This document shows positions 1 to 8,848 of a stretch of 64,000 nt of DNA, one piece after another (position 1 is the stretch's first letter; each line of letters opens with the position of its first letter). The notes beneath the pieces were generated by a model that made no database searches, was not told the origin of the DNA, and worked only from the letters and a program-made list of their open reading frames with translations. Source of the DNA: Rhynchopus euleeides (taxonomy: Eukaryota > Euglenozoa > Diplonemea > Diplonemida > Diplonemidae); NCBI GenBank assembly GCA_963210315.1, contig OY723292.1, positions 372,001-436,000 of the forward strand. The letters are read 5' to 3'. The translations under genes and the position numbers were made by a program.

Positions 1-473
1 CCAGTAACCGGTAGACCGCAGCTGGAGGTAGCCCTCCTCCGTGAGAGAGGGTCGTCTGCACAAGCTGTGCAGCCACGGGCAGATCATTCAGGGATCACAC
101 AGCGCTGCGCGCCGGTGCTCCCGGAAACCTCGACCACTAGGTTGCTCTGCCCACCTATTTTACTCTCATATTGGGTCCCTCCCCTCCTGGTGGCCCAACA
201 CCAAAGGGAAACCCTCAGCGAGATGCCACTTCTGCAACGTCCTCCAGCCGACCTAAACAGGCCAGAACGGGCCAATACATGCATGTATAGGCCTATCCAG
301 GCCTACACATGCCCAAAATTCACGCGAAATTCGAGTGGTTCCTGAAAAAACACAGGCAATACGTGAAAAATCCCACCAAGAAAAAAAAGGGGGGGAAAAG
401 AGAAAAAATGGGCCCACCCTGATATTTCGTGCCCCGTTCGTGCGAATTTGCCCATATTTCGGTAACACCAGGG

Positions 474-1096
474 ACCAGTGTTTAAGATACTGTTATGAAA
501 AACGGGGCTTAGCCCCGGTTTTTGAGATTTTGCCCCGAAAAACCGGGGGTGCCTCTTTTTTTTTTCCCACCGGGATTTTCCTGAGATTCTGTCCGGGTAC
601 TATTCCAGGGTACTTTTTGGCCAGAGGAGGCCGGGGCCAAGAGCGCAGTGCGTTAGCCCGATGAACCTGTTGAGCACAAGGCGCACGTTGACTACATGCG
701 GCGTGCGACGATGGAGCAGAATCAGCTGTTCACTACCGTGGCCACCGGCGGCTGGGGGGCTCCGCCCCCAGACCCCCCTGTGGCCTGTGCATGTCCAGAA
801 CCAAGTCTGCAAGGGCAACCTGCGGTGCTTTCAACACCACCATGCTCTCAAGAACGCCTTCCTCATCGACTGGATCCTTCGCGTTGACGCCAAGAAGGAG
901 CGCGCTCCTCTCGGACCTGGCAGCGGCGGCGAAGTCAGTCCCCCGCAGAGGAGCCACCCTGCCCATCCCAGTTGAGTGGCGTGGGGTGGGGTGTTGTGGG
1001 CAGGGAAAGCCCTTCCATTTGGGGAAATGGCCGAAATTATACCCCCGATTACCCCCGGTTTTCGGCGCGCAGCCCGGAACCCTATCTTTTACCCTG
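474..1096 (+). repeat. Left arm of a large inverted repeat (partner 4656-5293)
   Basis: This ~620-bp stretch reappears in reverse complement at 4656-5293 with only scattered substitutions and small indels, starting at ACCAGTGTTTAAGATACTG and ending at the CTATCTTTTACCCTG side. The arms are about 3.5 kb apart. Open frames inside it are short and lack recognisable domains, and both arms carry the nine-copy GC-rich element, so I read it as a non-coding repeat or the remains of a fold-back or transposable element rather than a gene. Confidence 0.85.
726..779 (-). repeat. GC-rich 55-bp dispersed element, copy 1 of 9
   Basis: Core on the minus strand: GGGGGTCTGGG, then a hairpin-forming block with GGAGCCCCC, then CAGCCGCCGG, (A/T)GGCCACGGTAGTGAACA. 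The same core occurs at 3907-3960, 4068-4120, 4977-5030, 16533-16585, 29681-29733, 29848-29900 (plus) and 32238-32291, 32398-32451 (minus). This copy has one base substitution in the GGAGGCCACGG part (GGTGGCCACGG). Confidence 0.9.
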
Positions 1097-1103
1097 GCAG
1101 GGA

Positions 1104-1230
1104 CCCTTTCGAATTTTTTTTCGGGGGGTAAATTGAACGTTTTTGGCCATTTGAAGCCACTGCGACCATTCCCGGGCCTCGGAAATCAGATTCTTGCCCC
1201 TCAAATGCGGTACCGGTCCGGACGAAAATC
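1104..1230 (+). repeat. Dispersed repeat, copy 1 of 3 (others 18738-18880, 18930-19075)
   Basis: All three copies share a GGGACC(C)TTT...AATTTTTTTT start, then GGTAAATTGAACGTTTTTGG, CCACTGCGACCATTCCC, GGCCTCGGAAAT and a GGTCC(G/A)(G/C)ACGAAAATCCG end. The two copies near 18.7-19.1 kb stand in direct tandem. No coding potential seen. Confidence 0.8.
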
Positions 1231-1714
1231 CGGACCGGAACCGCAGGTACCGCATGCAGCCGCCCCAGCGCCGCCCTCCCCACCCCCCTCCCCAGCCTGT
1301 CCCAGAAGAGGTCGCTTTTCCCATTGGTGCCTGCCTATGTATTGCCTCTGTTGTGCCTGCGCCTGTGCCTCCCTGCCCTGTATTTTTTTACCCTCACGGG
1401 TATCACGATACAGGGCAGTCCACCCCCTCCCCCCAAAAATCGTTCGCATCATCTTGGCGCCCATTCCTTCCACTTTCTGGATGTGTTTGGTATTTCCGAA
1501 CGGAATTTTCCAGCGTCAAGACTGATACCTCGCCGTTTTAGAGTCAGTCACTTCCACCGCCGCTGCGATTTGCGATACGGTAGTTGTGCAGAAATGCTAA
1601 CATTTAATTTGCTCTGTGGAACCTGGACTGCACCTTCTGGGCTGTGAGTCTGTAGATAGTTGGACAGTTGCGGAACCCATCCTTTGTGTGCCTCCGACTT
1701 GAGGAGCTGTCGAC

Positions 1715-1990
1715 TTCAGAACCAAGGTTCAGAACGAAGATGACGACCTGCTGTGAGCTGCAAACCTTCTTGACACACCTACCGTACCTGCATTACACTC
1801 GTGGTAATTCCATACCCCTGGAAACAGGAGATCACCGTCTGTTCACAGATGGTCTTGAGCGTGGTAGCCATCTTTGCTATGGAGTCACGATTAAGTCTTT
1901 GTGGTCACGTGGGCACATGAGCAGCGGATACACTTGGAGTGGAGGGAGGGGGTGCGGTTCTGGATCAGCGGGTCTGAATCTGGTCAAGGA
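1715..1990 (+). repeat. Dispersed repeat segments shared with 3095-3195 and 7030-7160
   Basis: Positions 1715-1815 match 3095-3195 (shared CTGCTGTGAGCTGCA, CTTGACACACCT, ACACTCGTGG). Positions 1860-1990 match 7030-7160 (shared GGTAGCCATCTTTGCTATGG, ATGAGCAGCGGAT, GTGCGGTTCTGGATCAG, GGTCTGAATCTG). The 1.2-2.27 kb interval otherwise holds nothing I can name. Confidence 0.7.
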
Positions 1991-2269
1991 CGACTGAGGG
2001 CTTCAGTTCGAGTTAAATGTGGGTCCAAGGGTACACAGGAGATCACTGCTTGCATATTCAACCTGCTTGTCATCCTCTGGTTACTGTTCAACGGCTCGAA
2101 CTCCTCGACTTTCCTTGGATGACTGAAATGAAACAATACGTAAGTGCTGCTATTGTGCTGTTCCCCTGACAGAGGAACACAAGGGAAGGGTAGTGCAGCT
2201 GTCCACGAAGTGGCTCGACGTAGCCACCTCACGCTGCCTAGAGGGTCGGTTCAGGTTGAAGCAGAGCAA

Positions 2270-2660
2270 TTACCGTATTCGGAAAAATACTGGAACGGAA
2301 AAATGCTGGAACGGATTTTTTCTGGAACGGAAAATAACTGGAACAAACCCGAGTTTTCGAAACTTGGAACATTATTCCGTTCCAGTATTTTTCCGTTCCA
2401 GAATTAGAATATGGGGGAAATTGGCGGGTACTTGTCAGTTTTTCGGGCACATGTCCGAAATCCCACCTCACCCCACCCCATGCCATGGTGGAGGATGGTG
2501 GGCCCAGCATACCCTTGGGAAAGTACCCGACTCCCAGAAAACGGCCAAGTCCGCGCAGACCCCCCAGAACAATTCTGGAACGGAAAATAACTGGAACAAA
2601 TGGGGTCTCGGCTGGAACTTGGAACATTATTCCGTTCCAGTATTTTTCCGAATACGGTAA
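2270..2660. mobile_element. 391-bp fold-back / MITE-like element
   Basis: The ends are a perfect ~27-bp inverted repeat beginning TTACCGTATTCGGAAAAATA at 2270 and ending with its complement at 2660. Inside each end are further copies of a GGAACGGAAAA motif and its complement, so both halves fold on themselves. There is no coding frame of note and no clear target-site duplication (left flank GAGCAA, right flank GTATTA). It fits a non-autonomous fold-back element. Confidence 0.75.
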
Positions 2661-3712
2661 GTATTAGGGGGATGCCTTTGGTCAAGGCCTTTTCTAAAAA
2701 AATTGACCCACGGCGCCTGTGTTGTAGCTCGGTCTACGCCAGGTTCCACACCCCGTCATCGCAAAACGTACACATACACAGAGGCAGGCCTCTGTGGTAC
2801 GGGAGCATGACGGGAGGAAATTTTGCCTTTTGGTCAAAAAGGCGCCTTTTTAGAATAAATTGACCCGCAGGGTGGCTGAGTCTTATCAGACAGGCCGACC
2901 TACGTTGATCAGTGGAACCACACAACCTGCAAACCACCCGGGGTGGCGGCTGAGTCCTCACCCCTGCCGTAGCATGAGATAAGCCGACGTCGACCTCCGC
3001 TCCGGTCTCTCAACAACGGTCGTCACCAGTTGCACCGCGTCTGGGAAAGCCTGATCGTTTGGATCTGGCCTCCCTGTTGTCACTGTGATTCGAAGAACTG
3101 TGGGGTTCAGAACCAAGGATGAGGAACTGCTGTGAGCTGCACACTCTCTTGACACACCTGCACGTATCCGCGTTACACTCGTGGGAAACCCGAACCCCAT
3201 ACATGGGGCGTTATTGCGTTAGCGGTATTGTTATAACGCGTTATTTTGGGCGGAATAACATTACTGGGGGGGGTCAAATAATTGTAACCCCTACGATTAT
3301 TTAGCGACGCGGTCTGTATAAATCGGGTGTCCCAAAATTTACAATTTTTCAACGGTGGTGATTAATCGTAGGGGTTACGATTATTCACTTTTGGCAAAAA
3401 TTTACCCGTTTTGCTGTTCAGAATGTCAATTGGTGGGGTGGGGGTGGGTGTGAGGGGTCGCATTCTCGGCCTGTCTCACCGGCATTCCGTGCACAGAGCA
3501 ACATCACCGGTGGAAACTGGCCATAGCACCCCGGTGGGCCACCAGGAGGGGAGGGACCCGGTGTGAGGCGCTTGAGTCATCCAGATGGGCACACGGTGGG
3601 GTCCGACATCCGATGTCGGACCCTGTGGGTTCATGCATGCTGCTAAATGTGAGATTTTTGGGCCAAATTTCGGAATCCCAATACATTTTTTTGGGGGGCG
3701 AGTTTGTTAGGA
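2661..3712. other. Intergenic, repeat fragments only
   Basis: Contains the 3095-3195 copy of the 1715-1815 repeat and short stretches of the AACGCGTTATT / TAATCGTAGGGGTTACGATTATT palindromic type (3210-3410, partner sequence at 4418-4520). I see no gene. Confidence 0.5.
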
Positions 3713-3906
3713 AAATGGGGGTGGCACAGCGCCGTTCTTCCACACAAGAGGGTCGTTTTTGACATCAACGGTTCAAACTCTCTTCACGGTGACTCTACTC
3801 AAATTTTTTTGAGTTATTGGGGGCCATTTACTGTGCGTCGAAGTGTGAACGATTGGCCACCTTTTTGGTGCCGTGGCTGGTGGGTGGCCATGGGCACACG
3901 CTACAA

Positions 3907-3960
3907 GGGGGGTCTGGGGGGCAGAGCCCCCCAGCCGCCGGAGGCCACGGTAGTGAACAT
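3907..3960 (+). repeat. GC-rich 55-bp element, copy 2 of 9
   Basis: Shows GGGGGTCTGGG, a hairpin GGGGGGCAGAGCCCCCC, then CAGCCGCCGGAGGCCACGG and TAGTGAACATCTGTTC. Confidence 0.9.
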
Positions 3961-4067
3961 CTGTTCATTGTGGGCGTAGATTCTGTGTGAGTTGGCTGCG
4001 TCCTCCTGAGGCCTGAGGCTACTGGAGTGGTTGGATTCCCTGACTTGATGGGTATCGAAGGGCTCCA

Positions 4068-4120
4068 GGGGGTCTGGGGGGCGGAGCCCCCCAGCCGCCG
4101 GAGGCCACGGTAGTGTCCAT
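4068..4120 (+). repeat. GC-rich 55-bp element, copy 3 of 9
   Basis: Same core with hairpin GGGGGGCGGAGCCCCCC; the 3' end reads TAGTGTCCATCTGTTCC, so divergence begins just after the ACGGTAGTG block. Confidence 0.9.
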
Positions 4121-4655
4121 CTGTTCCTTGTGGGGTACAGTTTCTGGACTGTGTCCATCTTCCTGAGGTTGCGTATGGGCCACCCCAGGATTTTGGTGCC
4201 CCCCCCAGGCTCACCTCACTGGCAGGGTACCTGGGGGCGGGGGGCCTCAAACCATGCTCTCTTCCCATTAAACTCGGGGCATGTGTGCTCCGACATGTGG
4301 GGTGACTCAATCACCGGTCTATGACGACCGATTCTCCACTTTTTACAGCCTGAGTGGGTTCCCTGCTGTTCCTGTTGCTTGATCCTCTGGAGAAAAGTCA
4401 GAAATTTGGCCAAAAGTGAATAATCGTAACCCCTACGATTATTCAAAACAAATTTACGTATAAATGGCCCAGAAAATGTTGTACAATTAATCGCCCCCTT
4501 ACGATTATTCGACTACTTACGATTAATTGCCCCCCCCCAGTAACGAAAATAACGCCTCGTAACGCGTTATTTTTGTTATCGAAAAATAATAACGCATTTT
4601 TTTATCGCGTTATCGGTTGTTATAACGTTATTGAAAACGTTAGTAACGTTACTAA

Positions 4656-5293
4656 CAGGGTAAAAGATAGGGTTCCGGGCTGCGCGCCGAAAACCGGGGG
4701 TAATCGGGGGTAAAATTTCGGCCATTTCCCTAAATGGAAGGGCTTTCCCTTCCCACAACACACCACCCCACGCCACTCCTCAACTGGGATGGGCAGGGTG
4801 GAGAGTCTGCAGGGGACTGACTTCGCCGCCGCTGCCAGGTCCGAGAGGAGCGCGCTCCTTCTTGTCGTCAACGCGAAGGAGCCAGTCGATGAGGAAGGCG
4901 TTCTTGAGAGCGTGGTGGTGTTGAAAGCACCGCAGGTTGCCCTTGCAGACTTGGTTCTGGACATGCACAGGCCACAGGGGGGTCTGGGGGGCGGAGCCCC
5001 CCAGCCGCCGGAGGCCACGGTAGTGAACAGCTGATTCTGCTCCATAGTCGCACGCCGCATGTCGTCAACGTGCACCTTGTGCTCAACAGGTTCATCGGGC
5101 GAACGCCTGGGGCAGGGCACTGTGCTCTTGGCCCCGGCCTCCTCTGGCCAAAAAGTACCCTGGAATAGTACCCGGACAGAATCTCAGAAAAATCCCGGTG
5201 AAAAAAAAAAAGAGGCACCCCCGGTTTTTCGGGGCAAAATCTCGAAAACCGGGGCTAAGCCCCGTTTTTCATAACAGTATCTTAAACACTGGT
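4656..5293 (-). repeat. Right arm of a large inverted repeat (partner 474-1096)
   Basis: Reverse-complement copy of 474-1096. Its outer side runs into the palindrome-rich AACGTTA/AACGCGTTAT tract at 5281-5660 and its inner side is also preceded by AACGTTA-type sequence (4600-4655), so the same palindromic DNA flanks this arm on both sides while it does not flank the left arm. This suggests that this arm was inserted into pre-existing palindromic repeats. Confidence 0.85.
4977..5030 (+). repeat. GC-rich 55-bp element, copy 4 of 9
   Basis: Lies inside the inverted-repeat arm 4656-5293. Core intact with hairpin GGGGGGCGGAGCCCCCC, ending TAGTGAACAGCTGATTCTG. Confidence 0.9.
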
Positions 5294-5660
5294 TACTAAC
5301 GTTATCGATAACGTTAGTAACGTTAATAACGTTAGCGATAACGTTATCCGAAGTTATATCATTCATAACGGGATCGGTAACGTTATTAACGTTAATAACG
5401 ATGCCGATAACGTTATTCGTCAAATAACGCGTTATTTGGACGCGTTATACCACGTTATAACGCGTTAATAACGCGTTATAACGTGGTATAACGCGTTATT
5501 TTCGTTATAACGCGTTATAACAAAAATAACGCGTTGGGGGCCTTCGCTACCAAGTGTGACTGAGTGAGAAAAAGTGAGCTCCAGCCCACTTCCCCTCACT
5601 GACTGACGAGCTGTGACGAGCAGTGACTGGTAGCGAGGGCCCCCGTTATAACGCGTTATT
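5281..5660. repeat. Palindrome-rich AACGTTA / AACGCGTTAT tract
   Basis: Dense self-complementary 8-10-mers such as AACGCGTT and TAACGTTA. Around 5465 a long near-perfect palindrome reads outward from GCGTTAATAACGC through ACGTTATAACG to CGTTATACC on both sides. A second inverted pair, GGGGGCCTTCGCTACCA near 5535-5552 and its complement near 5626-5645, encloses a ~75-bp loop. Similar palindromic DNA recurs at 3210-3260, 4550-4655 and 6700-6960. It could form cruciforms; function unknown. Confidence 0.8.
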
Positions 5661-6059
5661 ATTGGTATTTCTGGGTGAGTTCGGCAGGGGATCCCTTTTC
5701 GATTTTTTTTCGGGAGGGTATCCCAGTGCCCCGTTTTTGTTTTGTGCTGTGCTCGAAATTTTAGCACACCATCACTACTGTGTCCGGAAACACATTTTTG
5801 GGACACATGCACACCCAGAGAGCCAGATTTGGCCAAAAATTTGGATCCGGGCCCATGTGCGCACAGTTTGAGCAACAAGGCAAGGTAGATTGTGTTTTGC
5901 CATCGAAAGCGCTGTCAACTATCTTGTTCAGCATAACAAGGTTCTTGTTGTGTGTGAAAATGTTGAATACGGCATCGACGGGATTTTTTGACGCACACGA
6001 CCTTCGCGCGGAAACTATCCATCAGCTCAGCCAACCGTGCTCCACACACCTTCACCAGG

Positions 6060-6730
6060 CAAGTGGGTTTGTCAGTGTGTGTGTGTATCTCGCCATGTCG
6101 GTATTGTGGGGTGCTCTTCAGCAGACACTCCTCATTCGTTGCCCAAAGAGAGGGTAATATTACACGAACACACCAAAAATAACGGGTTTCCACAGCCTTG
6201 GAAGGGCCAAAAAAACGACGATTGTTTGGACGAAAATCGCCATGTAGGTGCGTTATTATGCCCCCAAATAATCCCCAGGGATAATATGGGGTGTTCTTCA
6301 CCAGTTACCACCACTTTGTTGCCCGAAAAAGGGCTGATACCGCACGAATACACGAAAAAATGTGGTGGTTCCCTTTGCCTTGGGAAGGCCCAAATACGAC
6401 GATATTTCGAGTTATTGCTCGAAAATCGCCATGTCGGTGCGTTATTATGCCCGCAAAAATTCCCCAGGGGCCATATAGGGTGTTCTTCACCACTTACCAC
6501 TACTTTGTCGCCCGAAAAAGGGCTGATATCGCACGAATCCACGAAAAAAGGGGTGTTTCCACCAAAATTCCCTTGGGAAGGCCAAAAAAGACGATTTTTC
6601 TCAAAAAATGCTCAAAAATCGCTATCTCCGTGCGTTATTATGGGGGGAAAAAATTCCAGGGGATTTTCTGGGTTTTTCTTCACCCGATAACGCGACTTTG
6701 TTGCCCGAACTCATCCGATAACGCGCAGAA
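6060..6730 (+). repeat. Tandem repeat of about 190 bp, four diverged copies
   Basis: The landmark GTG(T/C)TCTTCA recurs at 6111, 6291 and 6480, with a diverged form near 6672, giving spacings of 180, 189 and ~192 bp. Each unit carries GTTGCCC(G/A)AA, a CACGAA..CAC block and TGCGTTATTATG. The frames across it are open for up to ~180 codons but change between units and show no domain, so I treat it as non-coding. Confidence 0.8.
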
Positions 6731-7199
6731 ATCTCAAAATAACGTTTCGATAACGCGTTATTGGGATTCAAAATTCAAAAATAATTTTGCGACCCACAGG
6801 TTAGCCCCCAAGTACGTGATTACGTGCTAGAAATTCATCCCCGAGGGGTAGGGGTCGGATTTTCTGGTCTGACACAGAATTAGATGCTGCCCGTTTCTAC
6901 GTCAAAAAAATAACGCGAATAACGCGTTATAACAATAACGATAACGCAATAACGCCCTATGTATGGAACCCTGTATTTATACAGGAGACTTCCATCTGGG
7001 ACAGTTTCTGTTCCAGATGAGCTTTGGCAGTGGTAGCCATCTTTGCTATGGAGCCATCGTCATTGCTATCGTCGTCACTCGGACCCATGAGCAGCGGATG
7101 CAATTGGTGTGGAAGGAGAGGGTGCGGTTCTGGATCAGTAGGTCTGAATCTGACACTGAGACTGAAACCCATAGGTCTGAGATGACTAGTGCGGGGTCA

Positions 7200-7890
7200 G
7201 GGCCGTATACCGGTCCACCGACCGGTATACGGCCAACCGGTCGGGACCCACTTTGCCCGGTTCGCAAATTTCGGTTCAGGTGGGGAACCGGTTTACCGGT
7301 GAACCGGTTCTGGAACCGGTTCAGCCCGTGCCAGCGCGTCGTGGAGGGGAGGGGAGGGGAGGGGGGATTTAGTGAATAGTGCGGAGCAAGCATCTTCGCG
7401 CGACGCGAGAAGCACAACAAAGCAATAATTTGCCGAGAGGGCCGGAGAGGGGAGGGGGGGACAGCCTGCCTAGTCAAGATCTGCGAGAGGGGCCGAGCAC
7501 CAACGCACACACAACCCGATTTCCTGATGAAGGGTGGTGGTGGTCGCGCCCCCGTCCAACCGTGCAACGCACGTGGCGGAAACTGCACTATGCAGCAACA
7601 GCGATGAGAAACAACACAGCAAAAACAGCAAGCAAACAGCAACAGAAACCTCGCGCGCGCCGCTCCTCCCTATTCTAAATCTCCCTTACCGTGGCGAAGC
7701 CACTCGACTAAAGTCGTTCGTAGGAGGGGAGGGGATGGAGATTTAGTGAATAGTTCGGAGCAAGTATCAGCGCGACGCGAGAAGCACAACAAAGCAATAG
7801 GTTCCCAGAGGGTTGGAGAGGGGAGGGGGGGACAGCCTGCCTAGTCAAGATCTGCGAGAGGGGCCGAGCACCAACGCACACACACTGCGG
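7200..7890. repeat. CCGGTATACGG palindromes and a ~380-bp-spaced direct repeat
   Basis: 7203-7325 is rich in ACCGGT palindromes. 7355-7515 and 7735-7885 are direct copies sharing TTTAGTGAATAGT, CGCGACGCGAGAAGCACAAC, GGACAGCCTGCCTAGTCAAG and GGGGCCGAGCACCAACGCAC. No gene is evident. Confidence 0.8.
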
Positions 7891-8119
7891 CCTTTCGGCG
7901 GAGTGGTTGTTTTTGTGACGAACGGAGGGGCAGGTCTGCAACGCACCGTGGATCGCGGAAAGCAGATCAGGTGGAAACATTGCGTGGCAAATCAGAAAGG
8001 GGAGAAGAACCAGCGGGTATTCGTCGATCGCGAGAACACCCCACACGCCTGCGGGGTGTGGTGTGTCCTGCAGAAGTTTCCTGTGTCGTAGGCACAACTC
8101 CAAAAACCAAATTTTGTAA

Positions 8120-8270
8120 CAAACGCACCGTGCTCACGGAAAGCGTTCATATCGAAAAAGGTTGCAGTGGGAGCAATGTTTTGTTCACCTACACTACACG
8201 CCCCAACGTGCAGGTGACCAGAAGGTTGCACAAACAAAAATGGCCGGTTGCAACGCTGACATTGCCTGGG
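8120..8270 (+). repeat. Dispersed repeat (inverted copy at 28790-28935)
   Basis: Shares ACAAACGCACCG, CGAAAAAGGTTGCAGTGGGA, CGCCCCAACGTGCAGGT and AAAATGGCCG(G/C)TTGCAACGCTG with the reverse complement of 28790-28935. The shared block ends just inside a possible start codon (ATGGCC), so it may be a mobile element or a duplicated upstream region. Confidence 0.75.
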
Positions 8271-8425
8271 AGGATGTTCCCTTGCAGCTGTACCCTACTG
8301 GAAAGGAGAAGGCTGAACCTCGTACGCGTTGCTGTTTCTCCTCCTGCGAGGTCACACACAAGGCGGCGGGGTGCACCCCGTGTGCCCGTTGCGGGACAGC
8401 TTCCTTTTCTGGGGGCTGCTTTTGA
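8240..8425 (+). CDS. Possible small cysteine-rich protein, 61 aa
   Basis: Starts ATGGCCGGTTGC at the end of the dispersed repeat 8120-8270. The C-terminal half contains RTRCCFSSCEV and GCTPCARCG, that is, several CxxC-like pairs that could bind zinc. I recognise no family. It is the only plausible plus-strand host ORF near the NACHT gene, and part of its 5' end is repeat DNA, so it may simply be chance. Confidence 0.2.
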   Translation: MAGCNADIAWEDVPLQLYPTGKEKAEPRTRCCFSSCEVTHKAAGCTPCARCGTASFSGGCF

Positions 8426-8848
8426 ACTGGTGTTTTGCAGGGCTGCAGCTTCCCAGGACACACCAAGCACAACCTCAGCACACCCAACAAGGTGACACAA
8501 TGGCACCGGACGGAGCGTGTGGAGCAGCACGTTAGCGGGTGGGCGCTGCTCATACGTTCGTCTTCATCGCAGCTCCGCAGTGTAAACACGCACGCTTAAA
8601 ACTCTGGAAAGTGTCACCTGGAAAGGAGACACTTGGGAGGGACTAACCTGACAAATACACGCAATGATTCAGTGTACAACACACCAAGCACAAACCCGAA
8701 AGGCCTTCGCTCTGTGCCAAACTGTGTCAGCTTGTCTCCTGGGCTCACTTGTCTGCACTTCTGAGTGAAGGCACCCATACAGCAAAGATCTTGCTAGCAT
8801 TGCACACACCCACAGGGGCCACACTGCGCCACCTGCGTGCACTGCCGA

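Larger units (their letters stand above)
3713..4120 (+). repeat. Duplicated segment (second copy 29482-29900)
   Basis: About 400 bp beginning AAAATGGGGGTGGCACAGCG and running through two copies of the GC-rich 55-bp element is repeated in direct orientation 26 kb away with few differences. Between the two elements both copies share a GCGTCCTCCTGAGGCCTGAG stretch. The 29.5-kb copy carries an extra short internal duplication around 29737-29795 and a slightly shorter spacer. No credible protein is encoded. Confidence 0.85.

Noticed and set aside
6037-6830. 179-217-codon plus-strand frames across the 190-bp tandem repeat
   Set aside because: Each unit is read in a different frame and there is no recognisable domain; the frames arise from repetition.
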